Source: CAIOYC01 sp965277345 (GTDB taxonomy: Bacteria; Pseudomonadota; Alphaproteobacteria; Caulobacterales; Caulobacteraceae). Taken from it: DNA of 64,000 nt. The position numbers and the translations under genes were made by a program. The DNA is taken from contig CBDICI010000002.1 of NCBI GenBank assembly GCA_965277345.1, forward strand, positions 310,001 to 374,000. The letters run 5' to 3'. The notes below the pieces were generated by a model that saw nothing but the letters and a program-made list of their open reading frames with translations, was not told the origin of the DNA and ran no database searches. Shown one piece after another: positions 8,072 to 16,094 of the stretch (positions are counted from its first letter, which is position 1; each line of letters opens with the position of its first letter).

Positions 8072-8853
8072 GCGGCGCTCCCGGTCCGGCTGGGCGCGGC
8101 GCGCTCCAGATCGGCGGACACGCGCTCGGCCGCCCACCGGAAGGCCTCCGTGGTGCGAAACCCGGCGGGACGGGGCGCGGGCCCTTCCACCCGGGTTTCA
8201 CCGGCGGCACGGCCCGGGCCGGGCGACATCACCACCACGCGGCCGGCCATATAGACCGCCTCCTCCACATTGTGGGTGACGAAGACGATGGCGGGGCGCG
8301 TCTGCGCCCACAGCGCCAGCACATCGTCGGCCAGCTTGCGGCGGGTGATCTCGTCCAGAGCCGCGAAGGGCTCGTCCAGCAGGAGCAACCGGGGGCGGGT
8401 GACCAGCGCCCGCGCCAGCGACACCCGCATGGCCATGCCGCCGGAAAGCTGGGCGGGCTTGAGGTCCAGGGCCGAGGCCAGGCCCACCTGTTCCAGCGCC
8501 GCCGCCGCCCGCGCCTCGGCGTCCCGCCGTCCCGCGCCGGCCAGCACCAGCGGCAGGGCGGCGTTGGCGAGCGCGCTGGCCCAGGGCGCCAGGGTCGGGG
8601 CCTGGAACACCACCGCCGTCTCGCCCCGCCCGGGCGCGCGCGCCACCTCGCCCCGCGTCGGCGGCTCCAGCCCGGCCAACAGGCGCAGCGCGGTGGACTT
8701 GCCGCAGCCGGAGGGGCCCACCAGGGCCACGATCTCGCCGGGTTGCAAGGCCAGGTCGAACGGCCCGAGCGCCGGACGCCCGCCATAGTCCACCCCCACC
8801 GCGCGGAGCGCCGCGACCTCTGGCTCGGCGACCTCTGGAGGATCAGCGCTCAC
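8068..8853 (-). CDS. ABC transporter ATP-binding protein, SsuB/TauB/ThiZ type
   Basis: This 261-residue ATPase shows Walker A GPSGCGKST near residue 46, the Q-loop VVFQAPTL, signature LSGGMAMRVSLARAL, Walker B LLLLDEPFAALDE and switch histidine VTHNVEEA. It energises uptake of a small organic compound of the nitrate/taurine/sulfonate/pyrimidine class. It overlaps the permease gene (8068-8071) and its ATG at 8853 overlaps the stop of the PIN toxin gene upstream by 4 bases. The toxin-antitoxin pair therefore sits translationally coupled between the binding-protein gene and the ATPase gene. Confidence 0.9.
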   Translation of the reverse strand: MSADPPEVAEPEVAALRAVGVDYGGRPALGPFDLALQPGEIVALVGPSGCGKSTALRLLAGLEPPTRGEVARAPGRGETAVVFQAPTLAPWASALANAALPLVLAGAGRRDAEARAAAALEQVGLASALDLKPAQLSGGMAMRVSLARALVTRPRLLLLDEPFAALDEITRRKLADDVLALWAQTRPAIVFVTHNVEEAVYMAGRVVVMSPGPGRAAGETRVEGPAPRPAGFRTTEAFRWAAERVSADLERAAPSRTGSAA

Positions 8854-9293
8854 GGCTGGGCCAGGAAGGCGCCCAGCAGGGGCGACGGGGCCTCGGCGAA
8901 CGGATTCACCACAGTGACGCCGCGCCAGCGGAACCCGTCCTGCAGGTCCTCGCTCAGCAACAGGTCGCAGCCGGCCGAGGCCGCAGCCGCCAGGATGATG
9001 GCGTCCCAGATTTGCAGATGATGTTCGACAGCCAGTTCCGTCGCCGCCATCAGCACCGACCCGGACGTCTCCACCAGAATGAAGGTAAGCGTCCAGGCCT
9101 CGACGATCTTTCTGGCCGTCGCGCGGTCACAGACGGATTTCCGGACCAGGACGTTGAACAACTCTCCGCACACCTGAACCGGCAGAAATGTAAAGTCCTG
9201 AGGGGCTTGGTCGAGCACGCGTCGCGCCCGTTCCTGTTGCGGTCCGTGCTCTTCGGCATAGACGAACACATTGGTGTCGATAGCCGCCCTCAA
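8850..9293 (-). CDS. PIN-domain toxin, VapC family
   Basis: The 147-residue protein begins IDTNVFVYAEE, the first acidic motif of PIN ribonucleases, and ends with IWDAIILAAAASAGCDLLLSED, the second acidic cluster. VapC toxins cleave tRNA or rRNA. The start is TTG at 9293, overlapping the antitoxin stop by four bases (TTGA). At the other end it overlaps the ABC ATPase gene by four bases, an unusual position for a toxin gene. The partner antitoxin is Phd-like instead of the AbrB or CopG type often seen with VapC. Confidence 0.85.
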   Translation of the reverse strand: MRAAIDTNVFVYAEEHGPQQERARRVLDQAPQDFTFLPVQVCGELFNVLVRKSVCDRATARKIVEAWTLTFILVETSGSVLMAATELAVEHHLQIWDAIILAAAASAGCDLLLSEDLQDGFRWRGVTVVNPFAEAPSPLLGAFLAQP

Positions 9294-9577
9294 TCCTTCG
9301 GACCGCGCTCATAGAGTTCTTCGCGGGTCCAAGGTTCGATTTTGAGGCCAGGCGAATCACGCCATCGTGCCTTGATCGCCTCCCATGCCTCCCTGCGCCG
9401 GGCTTCACGCTCGCTGGTGTCGTCTTCGGGCGGCGCGACCCGCGCCACGGGCCGGCCGTGACTGGTGATGGTGAAGGTCTTGCCCTCCTCCCGCACGCCG
9501 CGCAGCAGTTCGGAGAACCGGCGGTTGGCCTCCGCGGCGGGGATCACCTCATCGAGCTTGGGCTTGGAAGTCCTCAT
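9290..9577 (-). CDS. Phd/YefM-type antitoxin
   Basis: This 95-residue protein has the Phd/YefM N-terminal fold signature: VIPAAEANRRFSELLRGV, then FTITSHGRPVARVAP. The C-terminus (REAWEAIKARWRDSPGLKIEP, WTREELYER) would wrap the PIN toxin. It binds DNA to autoregulate and neutralises the toxin encoded immediately downstream. ATG at 9577 is chosen; a GTG two codons upstream at 9583 is also possible. The AT-rich bases just upstream (TAAAGTAGT on the coding strand) may hold the promoter. Confidence 0.85.
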   Translation of the reverse strand: MRTSKPKLDEVIPAAEANRRFSELLRGVREEGKTFTITSHGRPVARVAPPEDDTSEREARRREAWEAIKARWRDSPGLKIEPWTREELYERGPKD

Positions 9578-9610
9578 TCTCACTACTTTACCACAAACGC
9601 CCCGCCGCCG

Positions 9611-10597
9611 CTACGCCGCGGGCAGGAACTGGAGCGTATAGGCGGCGCGGTAGTCCAGCGTCCGGGGATAGACGCCGAGGCCCGACGCCGTGTCGAAGAA
9701 GGTCTTCCAATGGGCGTCGGTCATGGCGCCGATCGGGGTTCCGTCGGCGGGTTTGACGATGCCGTAGGCCTTCATCTTCGCCCGCGCCTGGGCCAGCACC
9801 TCGGGCTTCATCTCGGGGTTATCCCGCAGGATCAGCGCGTCGCCGGGACCCGCATCGCCGTCCAGATAGCTCGACCAGCCCGCCGCCGTGGCCGCCACGA
9901 AGGCCGCTATCGCCTTGGGATTGCTGGCGATCAGGCGCTCGGGCGCCAGGACCATGGAGGCGTAGCCGGGATAGCCGTTATCGGCCAGCAGCATCACCAC
10001 CGGCTTGATCCCGCCCTCCTTTTCCACGGTATAGGGTTCGGAGGTAACATACCCCTCCTGCACCGCGCGCGGGTCCGACAGGAAGGGGGCCGCGTTGAAG
10101 GTATAGGTGCGCACCTGATCGTCGCGAAGGCCGTACTTGGCCTTCAGCCACAGCCAGAAGGAGGTCTTCGCCGCGTCGGACAGCAGGATGGGATGGCCCT
10201 TCAGATCGGCCAGGGTGGCGATCCCCGCATTTGGGTGCGCCATCAGCACCTGCGGGTCCTTCTGCATCCCGGCCATCACCGCCCGCACCGGCACGCCCTC
10301 GCGCGCGAGGTTCATAACGCCGAAACTGTTGGAGCCGATGCCCATGTCCGCCGCGCCGGCGGCCAGCAGCTCGGGCACGTTCACGCCCGGGCCGCCGGGG
10401 ATGATGCGCACGTCCAGCCCGCGCCTCTGGTACTCGCCGGTGGCCAGCGCCTGGTAGACGCCGCCCTGCTCCGCCTCCGCCCGCCAGTCGGTGGCGAAAC
10501 GGATCGGGGTCGCGCCGGCGGGCGCGGCCTTCCTGGCGGGCGAGCAGGCGGCCAGCGTCGCCAGAAGGGCGCTGCTGAGCGATCGTCGGGAGATCAT
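9611..10597 (-). CDS. ABC transporter substrate-binding lipoprotein, NMT1/THI5-like
   Basis: The protein has 328 residues from ATG 10597 (GGAG nine bases upstream). It has a lipoprotein signal, MISRRSLSSALLATLAAC, with lipobox LAAC at residues 15-18, so it is predicted to be anchored in the inner membrane facing the periplasm. The mature part starts IRFATDWRAEAEQGGVYQAL, followed by RRGLDVRIIPGGPGVNVPEL and GAADMGIGSNSFG, the pattern of the NMT1/THI5-like binding proteins that deliver thiamine-pyrimidine precursors, nitrate or sulfonates. The ligand cannot be decided, and no TPP riboswitch was seen. It heads the operon that also carries the toxin-antitoxin pair, ATPase and permease. Confidence 0.85.
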   Translation of the reverse strand: MISRRSLSSALLATLAACSPARKAAPAGATPIRFATDWRAEAEQGGVYQALATGEYQRRGLDVRIIPGGPGVNVPELLAAGAADMGIGSNSFGVMNLAREGVPVRAVMAGMQKDPQVLMAHPNAGIATLADLKGHPILLSDAAKTSFWLWLKAKYGLRDDQVRTYTFNAAPFLSDPRAVQEGYVTSEPYTVEKEGGIKPVVMLLADNGYPGYASMVLAPERLIASNPKAIAAFVAATAAGWSSYLDGDAGPGDALILRDNPEMKPEVLAQARAKMKAYGIVKPADGTPIGAMTDAHWKTFFDTASGLGVYPRTLDYRAAYTLQFLPAA

Positions 10598-10660
10598 GGG
10601 GTAGGCTCCGGATGGCGTCCGGAGCGTAAGCGGAGCGGTGGACGGCGCCAACTCCCTCCT

Positions 10661-10859
10661 GTCATTCCGGCCGCAGCGAAGCGAAGAGCCGGAACCTCGA
10701 TGTTGGCTCTCACTGTTCTTCGAGGTCCCGGGCGAGCGCTAGAGCATGATCGTTTCGGATGGAATCATCCGACATGAATCATGCTCAAAACTCAAAGTGT
10801 AGACCCTGATTCACGGTCAAGATGAACCGATCAGGGTCTAGGCGCTTTCCGGGATGACA
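10661..10859. repeat. GTCATCCCGG-family repeat split by copy 2 of the ~100-bp repeat
   Basis: The outer element starts GTCATTCCGGCCGCAGCG at 10661, reaches GAGCGCT at 10740, and resumes at 10841 as GGCGCTTTCCGGGATGACA. Between the halves, 10741-10840 is the second copy of the element at 7206-7306, with hairpins at 10756-10771 and 10802-10838. An uninterrupted outer copy exists at 13778-13880, which shows that the inner element entered a pre-existing repeat. Confidence 0.85.
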
Positions 10860-11303
10860 TGGGGTTAGGCGGTGGCGCGGTCGCTCTCTCCCCACGAGCA
10901 AAAGGACGGCGTTCGGGTCGCCCCTTACGTCGTCCTCTCACCCAGGCGTCGCCGTGTGGGGCGGCGGCCTGTATCGATGGCCGGCGAGGCGTTCCAGGCT
11001 TTGACCCCCGGAGTTGACCTCCGCCGATACGGTCCGATCGTCCTGCCCTGGCGCTTGCGCGGCCCGGCCTTTACGGCGAACCTTTCCCGTCCCGTTCCGC
11101 CCGCGCAAGACCCTGGTTGCCCAGGCCCTTCCGGGGGCCGCCGTGGCGGGTTCCCTTCGACAGATGGAGGATGACTCCACCCCGGGACGGGCGCAACCGG
11201 GCGGCCGAACGGTACGGTTGATGAAACGACGCCATACGGTGGACGGAAGGTGGATAATTGCGCAAGTTCAAATATTTAGTTAAAATAATCAATAAGTTAG
11301 GAC
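10860..11303. other. Gene-free stretch between repeat and uup
   Basis: No convincing gene was found. Short open frames here on both strands (for example 10872-11174) have no recognisable domain, ribosome site or neighbour logic. The last 50 bases before the uup stop codon are AT-rich (around 11262-11303). Confidence 0.5.
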
Positions 11304-13253
11304 TTATCCTCCGGAAACGGATGCGTCCTTCTTGGTCTCCAGTTCCAGCCAGTCCAGCTCGGCCTGCTCCAGCCGCGCCCGCGCCGCATCCAGCTCCAGC
11401 GTCAGCCGCTGGAATCCCCTGGGATCGCTGGAATAGAGGGTCGGTTCGTGCAGCCGGGCCTCCAGGGCGGCGATGGCGGCCGGCAGCGCGGCCAGCGCCC
11501 GCTCCGCCTCCGCCAGCCGGTGCTGGTCCTTGAAGGTGAGCCGGACTTTTGGCGGCGGCGCTGCCCCCTCCCCCGGCGTCGCCGGTCCCCCTCCCCCGCC
11601 TCGCGGGGGAGGAGAAGACATCGAGGCCCCTGCTCCTCCCCCGTTCACAGGGGAGGGGGACCGCCCGACGGGTGGTGGAGGGGGCAGCGCCGCGGTGTCG
11701 AAAAAGCCCGGGTTCTGGCGCAGGAAGTCGGTCCAGCCGCCGGGGGTCTCCACCGCCCCGCCCCGGCCGTCCAGCGCGATGGTGGAGGTGGCCAGGCGGT
11801 CGATGAAGTCGCGGTCGTGGCTGACCAGGATCAGCGTGCCCTCATAGTCGGCCAGCAGGTCCTCCAACAGGTCCAGCGTCTCCATGTCGAGGTCGTTGGT
11901 GGGCTCGTCCAGCACCAGGAGGTTGGCGGGCTTGGCCAGGGCGCGGGCCAGGAGCAGGCGGTTGCGCTCCCCGCCCGACAGGCTGGACACCGGCTGGCGC
12001 AGTTGCCCGTCGCGGAACAGGAAGTCCTTGGCATAGGCGGCCACGTGTTTGGGCTGGCCGCGCACCATGATGCTGTCGCCGCCGGAGGGGGTGAGGGCGT
12101 CCCACAGGGTCATCTCCGGCTTCAGCTCGCTGCGGCCCTGGTCGAGATAGACCGCCTCCAGCCCCGTGCCGAGCTTCACCGACCCCGCGTCCGGGTCCAG
12201 TTCGCCCAGCAGCAGCCTGACCAGCGTGGTCTTCCCCGCCCCGTTCGGCCCCACGATCGCCACCCGGTCGCCCCGCAGGATGCGGGTGGAGAAGTTCGAT
12301 ACAATAACGCGCTCCTCTCCCCCCGAATGAAAGCTCTTGCTCACCCCCCGCGCCTCGACCACGCGCTTGCCGGAGGTTCCGCCGGCGTCGATCTGCAGCT
12401 CCAGGGGGCGGGTCTGGTCCTTCAGGATCGCCGCGCGGGCCTGGCGCATGGCCTGCAGGGCGCGAAAGCGGCCCTCGTTGCGGGTGCGCCGGGCGGTGAT
12501 GGAGCGGGTGGCGGTATAGGCCTCGCGCTCGATGGTCTTGGTCAGGCGGCGCAGCGCCTCCTGCTCCTCCGCCTCCACGGTCTCGGCCCAGGCCTCGAAC
12601 CCGGCATAGCCCTGGTCGAGCGTGCGCACCTTGCGGTGGGCCAGCCAGAAGCAGCGTGTGGTGATCCGCTCCAGAAAGGCCCGGTCGTGGCTGACCACCA
12701 GGGCGGCGGCGCGACTCTCCAGCAGGCGCCGCTCCAGGGTCTCGATGGCGAATATATCCAGGTGGTTGGTGGGCTCGTCCAGCAGGATCAGGTCCGGCTG
12801 TTCGGCGAAGGCCTTGGCCAGGGCGGCGCGGCGGTTCTCGCCCCCGGACAGGCCTTGGGTGGACTTTTGCGGATCGAGGCCGAAGGCCTGCAGCTCCGCC
12901 TCCGCCTCCCAGGGCCGGGCCCCGCCGGCGATGGCGTGGTCCAGCACCGTATCGCCGACGATCACCGGCTCCTGCGGCACAAAGGCGAAGCGCAGCCCCG
13001 GCTGGACGAAGCGCTCGCCCCCGTCGGGTTCGATCCACCCGGCCAGCGCCTTCAGCAGGGTGGACTTGCCCGCCCCGTTGCGCCCCACCAGGCAGGCGCG
13101 GGCGCGCGCCTCGATGGCCAGGTCCACCCCGTCGAACAGCATCACCGGCCCATCGGCCAGCCGCACGTCCTTCAGCGCGACGATGGGCGGACGGCCCTGG
13201 ACGGACCTTGCGGGGGCAGACTTTGGAGGGGCGGACTTGGAGGGGCGGGCCAT
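11304..13253 (-). CDS. uup: ABC-F ATPase Uup
   Basis: This 649-residue protein has two ABC domains and a C-terminal coiled coil. Domain 1 has Walker A GRNGAGKST (about residue 57), signature LSGGENRRAALAKAF and Walker B LILLDEPTNHLD. Domain 2 has GPNGAGKTT, LSGGERNRLLLARAL and LLVLDEPTNDLD. The C-terminal domain (LTFKDQHRLAEAERAL to TKKDASVSGG) is typical of Uup, a cytoplasmic ATPase acting on ribosomes and branched DNA. Residues about 518-567 are a Pro/Gly-rich linker encoded by a palindromic repeat in frame, between the second ATPase domain and the coiled coil. The start is ATG 13253. Confidence 0.93.
   Translation of the reverse strand: MARPSKSAPPKSAPARSVQGRPPIVALKDVRLADGPVMLFDGVDLAIEARARACLVGRNGAGKSTLLKALAGWIEPDGGERFVQPGLRFAFVPQEPVIVGDTVLDHAIAGGARPWEAEAELQAFGLDPQKSTQGLSGGENRRAALAKAFAEQPDLILLDEPTNHLDIFAIETLERRLLESRAAALVVSHDRAFLERITTRCFWLAHRKVRTLDQGYAGFEAWAETVEAEEQEALRRLTKTIEREAYTATRSITARRTRNEGRFRALQAMRQARAAILKDQTRPLELQIDAGGTSGKRVVEARGVSKSFHSGGEERVIVSNFSTRILRGDRVAIVGPNGAGKTTLVRLLLGELDPDAGSVKLGTGLEAVYLDQGRSELKPEMTLWDALTPSGGDSIMVRGQPKHVAAYAKDFLFRDGQLRQPVSSLSGGERNRLLLARALAKPANLLVLDEPTNDLDMETLDLLEDLLADYEGTLILVSHDRDFIDRLATSTIALDGRGGAVETPGGWTDFLRQNPGFFDTAALPPPPPVGRSPSPVNGGGAGASMSSPPPRGGGGGPATPGEGAAPPPKVRLTFKDQHRLAEAERALAALPAAIAALEARLHEPTLYSSDPRGFQRLTLELDAARARLEQAELDWLELETKKDASVSGG
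11553..11700. repeat. Palindromic repeat inserted in frame in uup
   Basis: The segment carries the same stems as the intergenic repeats (CCCCCTCCCCCGCCTCGCGG, GGGGAGGAG, GGGGGACCGCCCGACGGGTG), with terminal arms GCGCTGCCCCCTCC and GGAGGGGGCAGCGC in inverted orientation. It is translated as part of Uup, adding about 50 Pro/Gly/Ser-rich residues without breaking the frame. Confidence 0.8.
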
Positions 13254-13304
13254 GGGCGGGCCTTCTAGCCAACAAGCCGCGCCGGGTCACGCGAGCATCA
13301 ATGC

Positions 13305-13482
13305 CTGTCATCCCGGAAAGCGCGAAGCGCTTATCCGGGACCGCGAAGAACAGCATGAACACCATCGAGGTCCCGGCTCTTCGCTGCGCTACGGCCGGGA
13401 TGACAGGGCATTGGTATTCAAGCCATGGGTTGCAAAAACACCTGTCATCCCGGACGCTCCGCAGGAGCGATCCGGGACCTCG
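13305..13482. repeat. GTCATCCCGG-family repeats upstream of the GIY-YIG ORF
   Basis: A full copy (13305-13407) starts CTGTCATCCCGGAAAGCG and ends GCCGGGATGACAG. A second, half-length copy (13442-13482) starts CTGTCATCCCGGACGCTC and stops right at the start codon of the GIY-YIG ORF at 13483. The matching full copy on the far side of the ORF is at 13778-13880. Confidence 0.8.
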
Positions 13483-13773
13483 ATGGACCATAACTACTAC
13501 GTCTACATCCTCGCCAGCCGCTGGCGCGGGGCGCTCTACGTGGGGGTGACCAACGACCTCGTTCGCCGGGTTTCCGAACACAAGGACGGCCTGACCGGCG
13601 GGTTTACCACAAGATATCAGATTCACCGCCTCGTGTGGTCGGAGCATCATACTGACGTCGAGCAGGCTATTCTTCGCGAAAAGCGGATCAAGCGGTGGCG
13701 ACGGGACTGGAAGTTCGTCCTTATCGAGGAAGACAATCCAGGCTGGAGGGACCTTTACCTCGACCTCTTCTAA
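13483..13773 (+). CDS. GIY-YIG domain endonuclease (UPF0213/YhbQ-like)
   Basis: This 96-residue protein has the GIY-YIG signature written as YVYILASRWRGALYVGVTN, with the conserved Arg in NDLVRRVSEHK. The C-terminus has EHHTDVEQAILREKRIKRWR and IEEDNPGWRDLY, typical of the small single-domain GIY-YIG family very common in alphaproteobacteria. The start ATG 13483 follows directly on a half repeat, and a full copy of the same repeat begins 5 bases after the stop. Its cellular role is unknown; a partnership with the repeats is possible. Confidence 0.9.
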   Translation: MDHNYYVYILASRWRGALYVGVTNDLVRRVSEHKDGLTGGFTTRYQIHRLVWSEHHTDVEQAILREKRIKRWRRDWKFVLIEEDNPGWRDLYLDLF

Positions 13774-13777
13774 CTCC

Positions 13778-13880
13778 TGTCATCACGGCGGTGGCGGAGC
13801 GAATAGCCGGGACCCCGAGGGGCGGTTAGAACCTGCTTCGAGGTCCCGGATAAGCGCTGCGCGCTTTCCGGGATGACAGG
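13778..13880. repeat. GTCATCCCGG-family repeat downstream of the GIY-YIG ORF
   Basis: A complete copy of about 100 bp runs from TGTCATCACGGCGGTGGC to TTTCCGGGATGACAG. It serves as the uninterrupted reference for the split copy at 10661-10859. Confidence 0.8.
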
Positions 13881-13892
13881 TGCATTTACAGC

Positions 13893-15863
13893 CTAAAGCT
13901 TCCCCCCCAGCACACCATGGGGCTCGCTGTCCGCGGCGTCCTTGGCGGTCTGGTCGAAGGCGGCGGTCAGGTCGCGGTAGAAGTCGGCGCGGGGGTCGGC
14001 CTCATCCACGACCCTCGGCTTCGGGAAGGGGCGCGGCGGCAGGCCCTGTTCGGCGGCCAGCATGAAGCGCCGCCACGTCTCGGCCGGCAGGTCGCCGCCC
14101 ACCTGGCGCTGCATCGGACGGCCCCGGTCGTCGCCGAGCCAGACCCCGGCCACATAGTCGGGGGTGAAGCCCACGAACCAGGCGTCGCGATAGTCCTGGC
14201 TGGTGCCGGTCTTGCCCGCCGCCGGGCGGCCCAGCGCAGCCTTGCGCCCCGTACCCCTGTCGATCACGCCCTGCATCAGGCCCACCATCTCTACCGCCTT
14301 GGCCGAGTCGTAAATCTGGCGGGGCGCCTCGGGCGGGTGGCGCCAGACCGGGCGGCCCCGGGCGTCGGTGATGGCCTCGATGAGGAAGGGCGGCGCGCGC
14401 CGGCCGCCGAGCTGGAACACCTGATAGCCGGAGGTGATGTCGATCAGGCGGGTCTCATAGGCGCCCAGCGCCACCGGGGGAGCCGGGTGCGGGGGGATGG
14501 TGGCGAGGCCGAACCGGCGCGCCACCTCGGCCACACGCCCGGCCCCCACCTCCTGGCCGAGCCGCACCGCCACGGTGTTGATGGAGCGGGCGAAGGCGTC
14601 GGCCAGCGTCACATTGCCGGCATAGAGTCCGTCGGCATTGGCCGGCCGCCAGCCGCCCACGTTCACCGGCGCGTCCTGGCGCACGTCGTCGGGGGCGATC
14701 CCCTGCTCCAGCGCCGCGGCATAGACGAAAGCCTTGAACAGGGAGCCCGGCTGGCGCTCCGCCTGGGTGGCGCGGTCGAAGGCGGACAGGCGATGATCCA
14801 CCCCGCCCACCAGGGCGCGCACGCCCCCGTCCGGGCCGAGCGCCACCAGCGCCGCCTGGCTCGCCCCCGCCGACTGGCCCCTGGCCACCGCCTCCCGCAC
14901 CGCCGCCGTCGCCTGCGCCTGCAGCCGGCTGTCAATGGTCAGGTGCACCACCAGGTCGGGGATGTTGGCGGCGTTCAGCGCCTTGGCCTCCTGCGCCGCC
15001 AGGTCCAGCACATAGCCGAAATCGCCCTCGTCCAGGGTTTCGGGCGCGAGCCTCGGGGGATGGGCCAGGGCCTCGGCCTGCTGCGCCGCGGTGATCCAGC
15101 GCTCCCGGACCAGCGCCTTCAACACCAGGCGGGAGCGGGCCAGCGCGGCCTGGAAGTCGTTGGCCGGGTCGAGCCGGGTCGGCGCCTTGGGCAGGGCCGC
15201 CAGCAGCGCGGCCTCGGACAGGCTGACCGCCGTGGCCGGCTTGCCGAAATAGGTGCGGCTGGCGGCGTCCACCCCATAGGCGCCGCCGCCGAAATAGATG
15301 CGGTTCAGATAGAGGTCGAGGATCTCGTCCTTGGACATCAGATGCTCGATCCGCATGGCCAGCCCGGCCTCCTGCAGCTTGCGGCGCAGGGTCTGTTCGG
15401 GGGTGAGGAACAGGGTGCGGGCGATCTGCTGGGTGATGGTGGAGCCGCCCTGCAGCCCCCGCCGCGGCCCGGTCCGATGGCGACCGAGGTTGCTGCGCGC
15501 CGCCCGGGCGATGCCGAACAGGTCCACCCCGCCGTGGTGGTAGAAGCGCCGGTCCTCCGCCGCCAGGAAGGCCTGGGGCAGGTAGGGCGGCAGGTCGGAC
15601 AGGGCCAGGGGCGCGCCGTGTTTGGGGCCGCGCTGGCCGATCACCTTGCCGTCCCGATCCACGAAGCTGGCCCCCGCCGGCCGGTTCAGCGCCCACAGGG
15701 CCGACTTGTCGGGGATCGAGGGCAGGTCGGAAAAGGCCAGTTTCCACACCCACAGCCCGCTGAACAGCACGGCCAGCAGGGCGCCCAGCCCAAGGCCGAG
15801 GGCGAGCGTCCTCCATACCCCGAGCCGCCTGGCCCGGGCATGGTCGAGGTCGGCCCGGATCAT
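13893..15863 (-). CDS. Class A penicillin-binding protein (transglycosylase/transpeptidase)
   Basis: This 656-residue bifunctional peptidoglycan synthase has one N-terminal membrane anchor (TLALGLGLGALLAVLFSGLW). The GT51 domain has EDRRFYHHGGVD (catalytic Glu), GGSTITQQIARTLF and KDEILDLYLNRIYFGGGAYG. The transpeptidase domain has SLFK (active-site Ser in PGSLFK), SIN as the SxN motif and KTGTS. All catalytic motifs are intact, so it should be active in the periplasm. The start is taken as ATG 15863; a TTG at 15914 would add 17 residues before the cytoplasmic tail. It is about 100 residues shorter than PBP1A proteins with an OB-type insert and is closer to PbpC-sized enzymes. Confidence 0.93.
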   Translation of the reverse strand: MIRADLDHARARRLGVWRTLALGLGLGALLAVLFSGLWVWKLAFSDLPSIPDKSALWALNRPAGASFVDRDGKVIGQRGPKHGAPLALSDLPPYLPQAFLAAEDRRFYHHGGVDLFGIARAARSNLGRHRTGPRRGLQGGSTITQQIARTLFLTPEQTLRRKLQEAGLAMRIEHLMSKDEILDLYLNRIYFGGGAYGVDAASRTYFGKPATAVSLSEAALLAALPKAPTRLDPANDFQAALARSRLVLKALVRERWITAAQQAEALAHPPRLAPETLDEGDFGYVLDLAAQEAKALNAANIPDLVVHLTIDSRLQAQATAAVREAVARGQSAGASQAALVALGPDGGVRALVGGVDHRLSAFDRATQAERQPGSLFKAFVYAAALEQGIAPDDVRQDAPVNVGGWRPANADGLYAGNVTLADAFARSINTVAVRLGQEVGAGRVAEVARRFGLATIPPHPAPPVALGAYETRLIDITSGYQVFQLGGRRAPPFLIEAITDARGRPVWRHPPEAPRQIYDSAKAVEMVGLMQGVIDRGTGRKAALGRPAAGKTGTSQDYRDAWFVGFTPDYVAGVWLGDDRGRPMQRQVGGDLPAETWRRFMLAAEQGLPPRPFPKPRVVDEADPRADFYRDLTAAFDQTAKDAADSEPHGVLGGKL

Positions 15864-16060
15864 CCCGCCCTGGAAAGGCGGGGCCGGCGGCCTTTGTCGG
15901 CGGGGAAGGCGCAAGGCGGTCTACTCTGGTTTCTTCGCTCTAGGGTCCGGGGCCTGTGACCCCCTATATGCAGGGCTATGGCGAGCCTGTGGCGTAAACC
16001 CTATGACGGAAAAACCCTTCCGGCCCGTGACCAAGGTTTTGGGTATGCCCCGGTTTTGGC

Positions 16061-16094
16061 CATGACCAGATTCTGGCCATGACCAGATTCTGGG
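16061..16094 (+). repeat. 17-bp tandem duplication across the ycgN-like start codon
   Basis: The sequence CATGACCAGATTCTGG occurs twice in immediate tandem, so two ATG codons lie 17 bases apart (16062 and 16079). Only the second is in frame with the protein. Confidence 0.75.

Noticed and set aside
10598..10660. TPP riboswitch upstream of the THI5-like binding protein
   Set aside because: No conserved CTGAGA core or thi-box pairing was found in the short leader.
10872..11174. 100-codon plus-strand frame before uup
   Set aside because: Arg/Pro/Gly-rich translation without ribosome site, domain or conservation clue.
11448..13268. Plus-strand 606-codon frame opposite uup
   Set aside because: It is an antisense shadow of the ABC-F gene without recognisable domains.
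13917..15959. Plus-strand 680-codon frame opposite the penicillin-binding protein
   Set aside because: It is an antisense shadow; all catalytic motifs are on the minus strand.
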